Below are positions 40,254 to 47,533 of a stretch of DNA of 64,000 nucleotides, piece after piece. The stretch spans positions 806,001-870,000 of the forward strand of contig CAVZUJ010000001.1 of the NCBI GenBank assembly GCA_963778525.1, given 5' to 3'. The position numbers and the translations under genes are program-made. Source of the DNA: Schlegelella_A sp963778525. GTDB lineage: Bacteria; Pseudomonadota; Gammaproteobacteria; Burkholderiales; Burkholderiaceae_C. The notes under the pieces were generated by a model. The model did not search any database. It was not told the DNA's origin and was given only the letters and a program-made list of their open reading frames with translations. How positions within the stretch are numbered: the stretch's first letter is position 1; each line of letters begins with the position of its first letter.

Positions 40254-41156
40254 TCAATCGGGAGAAGCGCGCAAGCCCGACTCCACGGTCGGGTAGCGCA
40301 AGGCCAGGCCCAGTTCTTTCTTCAAGCGCCGGTTGACAAGTCGGCGCGACTCGTCCATGAAGCTCAGCTGGACGGGCAGGAGCTGGGTCGCCGCATCGGC
40401 CCGCGAGACGCGCGGTGCGCGCGGCAGGTCGAACAGCTCGGCGGCGAGGTCGAAATATTCGCCCATGCGCAACGTGCTGTCGTCGTTGACGTTGACGGCG
40501 CGTTGCGGCCGGCCTCGATGCAGGGCCAGGACGCAGGCGCGCGCCAGGTCGTCGGCATGGATGTGGTTGGTGAAGACGTCGTCCTCGGCGGCGAGCAGGG
40601 CCGTGCCGCGAGCGAGGCGCTCGCGTGGATCGCCGCCGGCGCGGTCGAGCGCGTAGATGCCCGGAACGCGCAGCAGCGTCACGCGCACGCCACTCTGCCG
40701 CCCGAACCGGCGCAGGCTGCCTTCGGCATCGACGCGGCGGCGGGCCCGGGCGGTGGCCGGGCGCAGGGCCCGGGTCTCATCGATCCAGGCGCCTGCCGCG
40801 TCGCCGTAGACGCCGCTCGTCGAGGCGTAGACCAGCGCGCGAAGGCGCGACGAGCGGGCCAGGGCGTGAACGAGATGTCGGGTCCGCGTGTCCTGCGTGC
40901 CCGCATTGGCGGGCGGCGCAAGATGGAGAACGGCGTCGGCCAGGTCGGCGAGTCGGGCCAGGGTCTGCGGGCTATCGAGATTGCCCTGCAGTGGCACGAC
41001 ACCGGCGCCACGCAGCAGGTCGATGCGCTCCACGCTCGAGGTCAGCGCCAGCACACGCCAACGCGCGCGTACGAGGCGCGCAACGCGCAGGCCGATGTCG
41101 CCGCAGCCGACGATGAGCAGTACCGGACGCTTGAAAAGGGCAGGATGGTCGGGCAC
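40254..41156 (-). CDS. NAD-dependent epimerase/dehydratase-like protein
   Basis: A 300-residue Rossmann protein of the extended SDR type. The cofactor motif is LIVGCGDIGLRVARL (GxGxxG as GCGDIG), followed by ALVYASTSGVYGD and HIHADDLARACVLAL. A YxxxK pair is not obvious, which fits the atypical SDR5-like group seen beside ferredoxin-reductase genes. The start is a GTG at 41156; an upstream ATG would overlap the promoter of the divergent reductase. The function is unknown. Confidence 0.8.
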   Translation of the reverse strand: MPDHPALFKRPVLLIVGCGDIGLRVARLVRARWRVLALTSSVERIDLLRGAGVVPLQGNLDSPQTLARLADLADAVLHLAPPANAGTQDTRTRHLVHALARSSRLRALVYASTSGVYGDAAGAWIDETRALRPATARARRRVDAEGSLRRFGRQSGVRVTLLRVPGIYALDRAGGDPRERLARGTALLAAEDDVFTNHIHADDLARACVLALHRGRPQRAVNVNDDSTLRMGEYFDLAAELFDLPRAPRVSRADAATQLLPVQLSFMDESRRLVNRRLKKELGLALRYPTVESGLRASPD

Positions 41157-41217
41157 GGCAGGACTGCGGGCAAAATCAGCGGTCGAGTCTAGACGCGCCC
41201 CGCGCCGGCCCTCTCCC

Positions 41218-42255
41218 ATGTCCTTCACCGTCACCGTCCAACCGAGCGGGCGCAGTTTCAGCGTCGAGCGCGATGAGCCCATCCTGCAGGCTGCCATCCG
41301 GCAGGGCGTCGGCCTGCCCTATGGCTGCAAGGACGGCGCCTGCGGCTCGTGCAAGTGCCGGATGCTCGAGGGCCGGGTCATTCACGGCGCCCATCAGCAG
41401 AAGGCCCTGAGCGTCGACGAGGAAGCCTCCGGCCTCGTCCTCACCTGCCAGGCCGCGCCGCAGACCGACGTGGTGCTCGAAGCGCGAACCGTGCCCGGTG
41501 CCGGCGAGTACCCGGTGCGCAAGCTGCCGAGCCGCGTCATCTCGATCGACAAGCCGGCCGCCGACGTGGCCATCCTGCGCCTGCAGCTGCCGGCCAACGA
41601 CGTGCTGCAGTACCGGGCCGGCCAGTTCGTGGAGTTCATCCTGCGCGACGGCTCGCGACGGAGCTACTCGATGGCCAACGCGCCGCACATGCAGGGCGAG
41701 AAGCCCGCCATCGAGCTCCATCTCCGACACCTCCCAGGCGGCAAGTTCACCGACCACGTGTTCAGCGCGATGAAGGAAAAGGACATCCTGCGCGTCGAAG
41801 GGCCGTTCGGCAGCTTCTTCGTGCGCGACGATTCCGACAAGCCGATGGTCCTGCTCGCCTCGGGCACCGGCTTCGCGCCGATCAAGGCGATCATCGAGCA
41901 CCTGGCGTTCACCAACAGCCAGAGAAAGGCTGTCCTGTACTGGGGCTGCCGCTCGCGTGCCGACCTCTACATGCACGAGTGGGCCGAGGCCGCCACGAAG
42001 CAGCTCGCCCACCTGCGCTACGTGCCCGTACTGTCGGAGCCGAAGCCCGAAGACGAGTGGACCGGTCGCACCGGCCTCGTCCACCAGGCCGTGATGCACG
42101 ACCTGCCCGATCTCATGTACCACCAGGTGTATGCCTGCGGCGCGCCGATCATGGTCGAGTCGGCCCAGCGCGACTTCGTCGCCCGCTGCGGCCTGCCCGA
42201 CGACGAGTTCTATGCCGATTCCTTCACCTCCGAGGCCGACAAGCATGGTCCCTAG
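41218..42255 (+). CDS. Ferredoxin-FAD-NAD(P)H reductase, CDP-6-deoxyglucoseen reductase type
   Basis: A 345-residue electron-transfer protein with an N-terminal plant-type 2Fe-2S domain (Cys37, Cys42, Cys45, Cys77 in YGCKDGACGSCKC and LTCQAA), an FAD domain (RRSYSMANAPH) and an NAD domain (LLASGTGFAPIKAIIEH). Such proteins feed electrons to oxygenases or act in general flavin or iron-sulfur redox. It could serve the Rieske oxygenase at 38010, but the genes are 2 kb apart and on opposite strands, so this is inference. Its last 11 bases overlap the next gene. Confidence 0.92.
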   Translation: MSFTVTVQPSGRSFSVERDEPILQAAIRQGVGLPYGCKDGACGSCKCRMLEGRVIHGAHQQKALSVDEEASGLVLTCQAAPQTDVVLEARTVPGAGEYPVRKLPSRVISIDKPAADVAILRLQLPANDVLQYRAGQFVEFILRDGSRRSYSMANAPHMQGEKPAIELHLRHLPGGKFTDHVFSAMKEKDILRVEGPFGSFFVRDDSDKPMVLLASGTGFAPIKAIIEHLAFTNSQRKAVLYWGCRSRADLYMHEWAEAATKQLAHLRYVPVLSEPKPEDEWTGRTGLVHQAVMHDLPDLMYHQVYACGAPIMVESAQRDFVARCGLPDDEFYADSFTSEADKHGP

Positions 42256-43252
42256 CCCGCTGGCCACACGCCGCCGCGTCCTGGCCGCGCTCGCTGCCGG
42301 CGCTGCCGCGGCGAGCCTGCCGACGCTCGCGTGCGCGCAGACCCGACCGATCCATTTCATCGTGCCCTACCCCGCCGGCGGCCCGCTCGACATCGTCGCG
42401 CGCGCGCTCGCGGAGAAGGTCAAGGACAGCCTCGGCGTGATCGTCGTCGAGAACAAGCCCGGCGCCGGCGGCAACATCGGCGCCGACTACGTCGCCAAGG
42501 CCGCGCCCGACGGCACGACCATCGTCATGGGCGCGGTGGCGACGCACGCCATCAATCCGTGGCTGTACGCGAAGCTGCCCTACGACCCGATCCGCGACTT
42601 CACGCCGATCACCGGCGTGGCCCGGGTGCCCAACGTCCTGGTCATGACGCCCGAAACGGCAGCCCGCCTGGGCATCGCCAGCGTCGCCGATCTCGTCGCC
42701 TATGCGAAGAAGAACCCCGGCAAGCTCAACTACGGGTCAGGTGGCAACGGCAGCGCCGGCCATCTCGCTGGCGAAATGTTCAAGGCGCAGGCCGGCGTGT
42801 ACATGGTGCATATCCCCTACGCCGGTGGCAATCCGGCGCAGCTGGCGCTGCTCTCGGGCCAGGTCGACCTCACCTTCGACAACCTTGCGTCTGCCGCGGC
42901 CAACATCAAGGCCGGCCGCCTCAAGGCGCTGGCCGTGACGACGGCAGCACGCTCGAGCGCGATGCCCGAAGTGCCGACCATCGCGGAAGCGGGCAAGTCG
43001 GTCGGCCTCGCGAAGTTCGACGTCGACACCTGGTTCGGCATCTTCGGCCCGGCCCGCCTGCCGCCCGAGACCACGGTCCGCCTCAACAAGGCCTTCGTCG
43101 ATGCCATCGAGTCGAGCGAGGTCCGGGCCCGCCTGGCTGCCTTCTTCGCCGAGCCGATGCCGATGACGCCCGAGCGTTTCGCCGGCTTCGTGAAGAGCGA
43201 GCTCGGCAAGTACGAACGCGTCGTCAAGGCTTCCGGTGCACGCATCGAATGA
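42245..43252 (+). CDS. Bug/TctC-family periplasmic substrate-binding protein
   Basis: A 335-residue receptor protein with a twin-arginine-like leader (TRRRVLAALAAGAAAASLP). The mature part begins RPIHFIVPYPAGGPLDIVAR, followed by YAKLPYDPIRDFTPITGVAR and a terminal ERVVKASGARIE, all typical of the family. No TctAB permease genes are nearby. It overlaps the reductase gene by 11 bases and is the last gene before the pigment-like operon. Its ligand is unknown. Confidence 0.9.
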   Translation: MVPSPLATRRRVLAALAAGAAAASLPTLACAQTRPIHFIVPYPAGGPLDIVARALAEKVKDSLGVIVVENKPGAGGNIGADYVAKAAPDGTTIVMGAVATHAINPWLYAKLPYDPIRDFTPITGVARVPNVLVMTPETAARLGIASVADLVAYAKKNPGKLNYGSGGNGSAGHLAGEMFKAQAGVYMVHIPYAGGNPAQLALLSGQVDLTFDNLASAAANIKAGRLKALAVTTAARSSAMPEVPTIAEAGKSVGLAKFDVDTWFGIFGPARLPPETTVRLNKAFVDAIESSEVRARLAAFFAEPMPMTPERFAGFVKSELGKYERVVKASGARIE

Positions 43253-43274
43253 GCGGCTGCACCGAAGCCGTTTG

Positions 43275-43315
43275 CTAAACTCATAGGCTTTTTATCCGCC
43301 GCCCTTCGGCGTTTT
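43275..43315 (+). promoter_or_regulatory. Leader of the pigment-like operon: -10-like box, hairpin, T-run
   Basis: TAAACT (43275-43280) is a plausible -10 box before the ACP gene. CGCCG (43297-43301) pairs with CGGCG (43307-43311) around a CCCTT loop, followed by TTTT (43312-43315). The hairpin ends 26 bases before the ATG. It may end transcription from the Bug gene or act as an attenuator for the operon. Confidence 0.4.
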
Positions 43316-43340
43316 CCTGCTTCCGGACCCGCTTGCAGAC

Positions 43341-43610
43341 ATGGCCTTCGCCCAAACCGAACAGCAGCGCGAAGTCGCCGCCCTTCTCGTCGAGGCCCTG
43401 AACCTCGACATCCCGGCCGACAGCATCGATCCGTCGGCACCGCTCTACGGCGAAGGCCTCGGTCTCGATTCGATCGACATCCTGGAGGTCGCGCTGGTCG
43501 TCTCGCAGCGCTACGGCTTCCAGCTGCGTTCCGACGACGAGGACAACGTGCGCATCTTCAAGTCGCTGGCGAGCCTCGCGGAGCACATCGCCACGCATCG
43601 CAAGCACTGA
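43341..43610 (+). CDS. Acyl carrier protein of the pigment-like cluster
   Basis: An 89-residue acidic ACP. Ser44 in GLGLDSIDILEVAL is the phosphopantetheine site. This longer, SIDILE-type ACP matches the ApeE/ApeF and XanC carriers of aryl polyene clusters rather than AcpP. It would carry the starter acid or the growing polyene. It is the first gene of an eleven-gene run, five bases before the next gene. No phosphopantetheinyl transferase is encoded in the window. Confidence 0.88.
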   Translation: MAFAQTEQQREVAALLVEALNLDIPADSIDPSAPLYGEGLGLDSIDILEVALVVSQRYGFQLRSDDEDNVRIFKSLASLAEHIATHRKH

Positions 43611-43615
43611 TCCCG

Positions 43616-44257
43616 ATGCGTGCCCGCACCATCGCGGTCGGGTTCGGCGCCGTGGCGTACATCGGCGCATCGCAATGGCTCATGACGCGCGCGCCGACGT
43701 CGGCATGGGCGGCCGTGGTCATCGTCGGGCCGATGCTGGGCGTGCTTGCGGCATACGGCTGGCAGCACCGGCAGCGCGCTCTCGGTACGCTGGCCGGCCT
43801 GCTGCTCGCTGCCGTCGTCTGGTTGGCGTGGACCGGCAGGGCGACCGCCGCGGCGCCGCTTTACGTCATCCAGCACGCCGCCATCCACGCGGCGCTGGCC
43901 TTCGCATTCGGCCTCACCCTGCGCCGCGGCCACGAGCCGCTGATCACGGCGCTCGCGCGCCGCGTTCATGGCCGCCTGACGCCCGACATGGAGAGCTATT
44001 CGCGCAAGGTCACGGTCACGTGGACGATCTACTTCGTGGCCATGGCGCTCGCCTCGATCGCGCTCTTCCTCTTGGCACCCTTCGACGTCTGGGCGACCTT
44101 TGCCAACGTCGGCACACCCGTGGCACTGGCGCTGCTCTTCTTCGGCGAGCACGTGCTGCGCTACCGCCTTCATCCCGAATTCGAGCGGGCCTCGCTCGGC
44201 GCCGCGATGCGTGCCTTTGCGCGGCGCGACACCTGGCCCGTCGATCCGGCACCGTGA
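43616..44257 (+). CDS. COG4648-type integral membrane protein
   Basis: A 213-residue protein with about five hydrophobic segments (VVIVGPMLGVLAAYG, LAGLLLAAVVWLAW, YVIQHAAIHAALAFAFGL, IYFVAMALASIALFLL). The motif YSRKVTVTWTIYF with HPEFERASL near the end is typical of the membrane protein found between ACP and ligase genes in aryl polyene clusters. Its role is unknown; it might place the pathway at the membrane. The last four bases overlap the ligase gene (GTGA). Confidence 0.85.
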   Translation: MRARTIAVGFGAVAYIGASQWLMTRAPTSAWAAVVIVGPMLGVLAAYGWQHRQRALGTLAGLLLAAVVWLAWTGRATAAAPLYVIQHAAIHAALAFAFGLTLRRGHEPLITALARRVHGRLTPDMESYSRKVTVTWTIYFVAMALASIALFLLAPFDVWATFANVGTPVALALLFFGEHVLRYRLHPEFERASLGAAMRAFARRDTWPVDPAP

Positions 44258-45618
44258 AGAGCGAGCTGCTCCTCGACACCGCCCGGCCCGACGGCGCGGT
44301 CGCCTATCGGGAAGGCCGGCCGATCTCGCGCCTGCAGTTCATCACCGACTGCGCTGCCCTCGCCGGCCGTCTGCCGGCAGGCGGGACGATGCTCAATCTC
44401 TCGATCGACCGCTACCGCTTCGCGGTCGGCCTCGGCGCCGCCCTGTTGCGCGGGCAGACCAGCCTGCTCCCATCCAACCATACCCCGCACACGGTCGAGC
44501 GGCTGCGCGCATCGTTCGCCTCGGTCTACGCCCTGGTCGAAGGCGACGACGAAGGCCACGGGCTGCCGATCGTCCGGCACGACGACGGCCATGCGTCGGG
44601 GTCGATGCAGCCGGCCACGCCTTCGATCGACGCCGACCTGATCGCCGCCCACGTCCTCACCTCGGGCTCGACCGGCGAGCCGATGCCGCATCCCAAGCCC
44701 TGGCGCCTGCTCGTTGCCAGCGCGCGCACCGAAGCCGCCCGCCTGGCACAGGCGATGGGCCGGGAAACGCTGGACGGCGTGTCGCTCGTCGCCACGGTGC
44801 CACCGCAGCACATGTACGGCTTCGAAACCAGCGTGCTGCTGGCCCTGCACGGCGGCGCCGCGTTCGATGCCGGCCGGCCGTTCTATCCCGCCGACATCGC
44901 CGCCGCCCTGGGGCGGGTGCCTGCGCCGCGCCTGCTGGTGACGACGCCGTTTCATCTGAAGACCTTGCTCGAATCGGGTGTGCCGCTGCCGCCGCTCGAT
45001 CTCGTGGTCTGCGCCACTGCACCGCTGTCGCCGCAGCTGGCGGCGCGCGCCGAGCGTGCGTTCGCGGCGCCGCTGCTCGAGATCTACGGCTGCACCGAGG
45101 CCGGCCAGGTGGCGACGCGCCGACCGACCGCGGGGCCCGAGTGGCGCACCTTCGACGGCCTCGGCCTGCGCGGCGATGGCAATGCGGTGATCGTCAGCGG
45201 CGGCCACGCACCGCAACCGACGCTGCTGGCCGACGTGCTCGAGGTTGTCGACGCCGAGACCTTTCGCCTGCTCGGGCGCTCGAACGACCTGGTCAACATC
45301 GCCGGCAAGCGCAGCTCGATCGGCCATCTCAACTTCCATCTCAACGCCATCGACGGTGTGCTCGACGGCAGCTTCTGGATGCCACCCGACGACGCCGATG
45401 CGCCGGCGGTGGCACGCCTGGTGGCCTTCGTCGTGGCCCCCGGCGTCACGGCAGAAAAGATCCGGGCGGCCTTGCGCCTGCGCGTCGACGCCGCCTTCGT
45501 GCCGCGCCGCATCGTCGCCGTCGACGCCCTGCCGCGCGAAGCCACGGGCAAGCTCACGACAGCGCGCCTCGCCGAGCTCGCCGCAGCCCATCGCGTCTGG
45601 CACGGTGCGTCGCGATGA
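44254..45618 (+). CDS. Acyl/aryl-activating AMP ligase (ApeH/XanA2-like)
   Basis: A 454-residue adenylate-forming enzyme, shorter than typical acyl-CoA ligases, as in aryl polyene clusters where it loads a hydroxybenzoate starter onto ACP. It has the P-loop LTSGSTGEPMPHPK (140s), EIYGCTEAGQVATRR for the adenine region, LLGRSNDLVNIAGKRSS at the hinge and the catalytic Lys in LPREATGKLTT. The start is a GTG overlapping the previous stop. It follows the membrane protein and precedes the dehydratase, the same order as in ape clusters. Confidence 0.88.
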   Translation: MKSELLLDTARPDGAVAYREGRPISRLQFITDCAALAGRLPAGGTMLNLSIDRYRFAVGLGAALLRGQTSLLPSNHTPHTVERLRASFASVYALVEGDDEGHGLPIVRHDDGHASGSMQPATPSIDADLIAAHVLTSGSTGEPMPHPKPWRLLVASARTEAARLAQAMGRETLDGVSLVATVPPQHMYGFETSVLLALHGGAAFDAGRPFYPADIAAALGRVPAPRLLVTTPFHLKTLLESGVPLPPLDLVVCATAPLSPQLAARAERAFAAPLLEIYGCTEAGQVATRRPTAGPEWRTFDGLGLRGDGNAVIVSGGHAPQPTLLADVLEVVDAETFRLLGRSNDLVNIAGKRSSIGHLNFHLNAIDGVLDGSFWMPPDDADAPAVARLVAFVVAPGVTAEKIRAALRLRVDAAFVPRRIVAVDALPREATGKLTTARLAELAAAHRVWHGASR

Positions 45619-45965
45619 GCCCGAGCGCGAACCCGATGCCGCAGGAATTCGTGCACCGTCTCGAAGTCGCGCGCGATCATCCGGCCTTCGAGGGCCATTT
45701 CCCGGGCCGGCCGGTATTGCCGGGCGTGGCGCTGCTGGCTGAAATCTTCGAATCGGCGGCGGCCGAGCCGTCGCTGGCCGAGTGCATCGGCCCCACGCCA
45801 CGCCTGGAAGTCGCGAAATTCCTGGCGCCGGTGCTGCCGGGCGCGAGCCTTGCCATCCGTTTTCGGCTCATGACCGGCGGCCTCGAATTCACGATTCACG
45901 ACGGCGAACGCAGCGCCGCAAGCGGCCGCTTCGCGCGCGCCGCCGCTCGGGATCAGCGGCCGTGA
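45615..45965 (+). CDS. ApeI-like 3-hydroxyacyl-ACP dehydratase
   Basis: A 116-residue hotdog-fold protein. The FabA/FabZ-like catalytic segment is HPAFEGHFPGRPVLPGVALLA (shown here without its flanks). It would remove water after each ketoreduction to build the conjugated chain. It overlaps both neighbours by four bases (ATGA upstream, GTGA downstream). A second, different dehydratase-like protein is encoded at 51545, matching the ApeI/ApeP pair of aryl polyene systems. Confidence 0.85.
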   Translation: MSPSANPMPQEFVHRLEVARDHPAFEGHFPGRPVLPGVALLAEIFESAAAEPSLAECIGPTPRLEVAKFLAPVLPGASLAIRFRLMTGGLEFTIHDGERSAASGRFARAAARDQRP

Positions 45966-46927
45966 AAGTCGAGTCGGGCACCGCACCCGGCACCGAATGG
46001 GCCGGCCGACGCGAACGCAGCAACCTGCCCTGGCTTCGCTTCATGCGCTGGGTCGCCCTCGGCGCCGGAAGGCGGGCCTCGCGCCTCATGCTCTACCCGA
46101 TCGCGCTTTACTTTCTGCTCGCTGCGGGAGAGGCGCGCCGGCAGTCGCGCGCCTACCTGAATCGTGTGCTCGGGCGCCCGGCCACGTGGCGCGACGTCTA
46201 TCGACATCTCTTCACGTTCGCCGCCACCGTGCTCGATCGCGTCTACCTGCTGCGCGAGCGCTTCGGCGAATTCGAGGTCGAGGCGAGCGGCGTCGAGAGC
46301 CTCATGCAGCCGTTCGAGCGCGGCGAAGGCGTGCTCGCGTGCGGCGCCCACCTCGGCAGCTTCGAGGCGCTGCGGATGATCGGCCACGACAAGGGCCTGC
46401 GCGTGGCGATGATCATGTACGAGGACAACGCGCGGCTGATCAACGACACGCTGGCGGCGATCGCGCCGAACGCGAAGCTGCACACGATCGCGCTCGGCCG
46501 CGTCGATGCGATGCTGTCGCTGCGCCATTGGCTCGAGGAAGGCGGCGTGGCCGGCATGCTCGCCGACCGGACGCTGCCCGGACCGGCGCAGCGCTCGAAA
46601 AGCCTGACCGTGCCCTTCCTCGGCACGCCGGCACCATTTCCCGAGGGGCCGTTTCGACTCGCTGCGATGCTGCGTCGCAAGGTGGTCTTCATGGCCGCGC
46701 TCTATCGCGGTGGCCGACGCTACGACTTGCGCTTCAGCCAGCTCGCCGATTTCGGCGCCGAGATGGCGGGCGGCGATCGCGACGCAGCCATCCGCGCTGC
46801 GCTCGAGCGTTACGTCGCCACCCTCGAGGCGCTGTGCCGCGAGGCGCCGTACAACTGGTTCAACTTCTACGACTTCTGGGCCGGCGCCGAACCCGAAGGC
46901 GAAGCCGCCGAAGGCCATGCCGGCTGA
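45962..46927 (+). CDS. LpxL/HtrB-family acyltransferase
   Basis: A 321-residue protein with one N-terminal membrane segment (MLYPIALYFLLAA) and the LpxL/LpxM-type HxxxxE motif in GAHLGSFEALRMIG. The ending NWFNFYDFW is also seen in homologues inside aryl polyene clusters. It could attach the polyene to a lipid or sugar anchor, or acylate the carrier lipid. The start is a GTG. A second, PlsC-like acyltransferase is encoded at 53548. Confidence 0.85.
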   Translation: MKVESGTAPGTEWAGRRERSNLPWLRFMRWVALGAGRRASRLMLYPIALYFLLAAGEARRQSRAYLNRVLGRPATWRDVYRHLFTFAATVLDRVYLLRERFGEFEVEASGVESLMQPFERGEGVLACGAHLGSFEALRMIGHDKGLRVAMIMYEDNARLINDTLAAIAPNAKLHTIALGRVDAMLSLRHWLEEGGVAGMLADRTLPGPAQRSKSLTVPFLGTPAPFPEGPFRLAAMLRRKVVFMAALYRGGRRYDLRFSQLADFGAEMAGGDRDAAIRAALERYVATLEALCREAPYNWFNFYDFWAGAEPEGEAAEGHAG

Positions 46928-47528
46928 GCAGCGTGGACGCCTCGGGCGAGCCTGCCTTGTGGCGGCCGTGCTCGGCCTCGCGCTCGGCAGCGTCGCCCAG
47001 GCGCAGGCCCCGTTCGATCTGGCGCAGCTGAGCGAGCTGCTGGGGCGCGTCAAGTCGGGCCAGGCCAGCTTCGTCGAGCAGCGCCAGGTGCAGGTGCTGG
47101 GCCGCACGCTCGAATCCACAGGACGCCTCTCCTTTCGCGCCCCCGATGTGTTCAGCCGCGAAACGCTGACGCCGCGGCACGAGAAGATGGAGGTCGACGG
47201 CAACCTGCTGACCCTGAGCAGCGGCGATCGCAGCCGCACGATGCAGCTCGACAGCTCACCGGAAGCTGCCGTCGTCGTCGAAGCGATCCGCGGCACGCTG
47301 ACCGGCAACCGCAGCGCCCTCGAGCATTCCTTCTCGGCCAGCGTGGCGGGCAACGCCGCGAGCTGGACCCTCGATCTCGTGCCTCGCGATCAGCACTTGC
47401 GCGAGCTGGTCGGATCGGTGCACCTCGTCGGCCGCGAATCCTTCGTTCGTGAAATGCAGGTGCGCCTCGCGGACGGCGATCGCACGACGATGACGATCGA
47501 GCCGCTGGCGCGCGCCGGCTCACCCTGA
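46917..47528 (+). CDS. LolA-like periplasmic carrier of the pigment-like cluster
   Basis: A 203-residue exported protein (signal peptide ACLVAAVLGLALGSVAQAQ) of the LolA family, with FDLAQLSELLGRVKSGQASFVEQR and LVGRESFVREMQVRLADGDR. It is distinct from the housekeeping lolA at the right edge of the window. With the MMPL protein that follows it should move the finished lipid-like product from inner to outer membrane. It overlaps the acyltransferase gene by 11 bases. Confidence 0.88.
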   Translation: MPAEQRGRLGRACLVAAVLGLALGSVAQAQAPFDLAQLSELLGRVKSGQASFVEQRQVQVLGRTLESTGRLSFRAPDVFSRETLTPRHEKMEVDGNLLTLSSGDRSRTMQLDSSPEAAVVVEAIRGTLTGNRSALEHSFSASVAGNAASWTLDLVPRDQHLRELVGSVHLVGRESFVREMQVRLADGDRTTMTIEPLARAGSP

Positions 47529-47533
47529 TCGCA

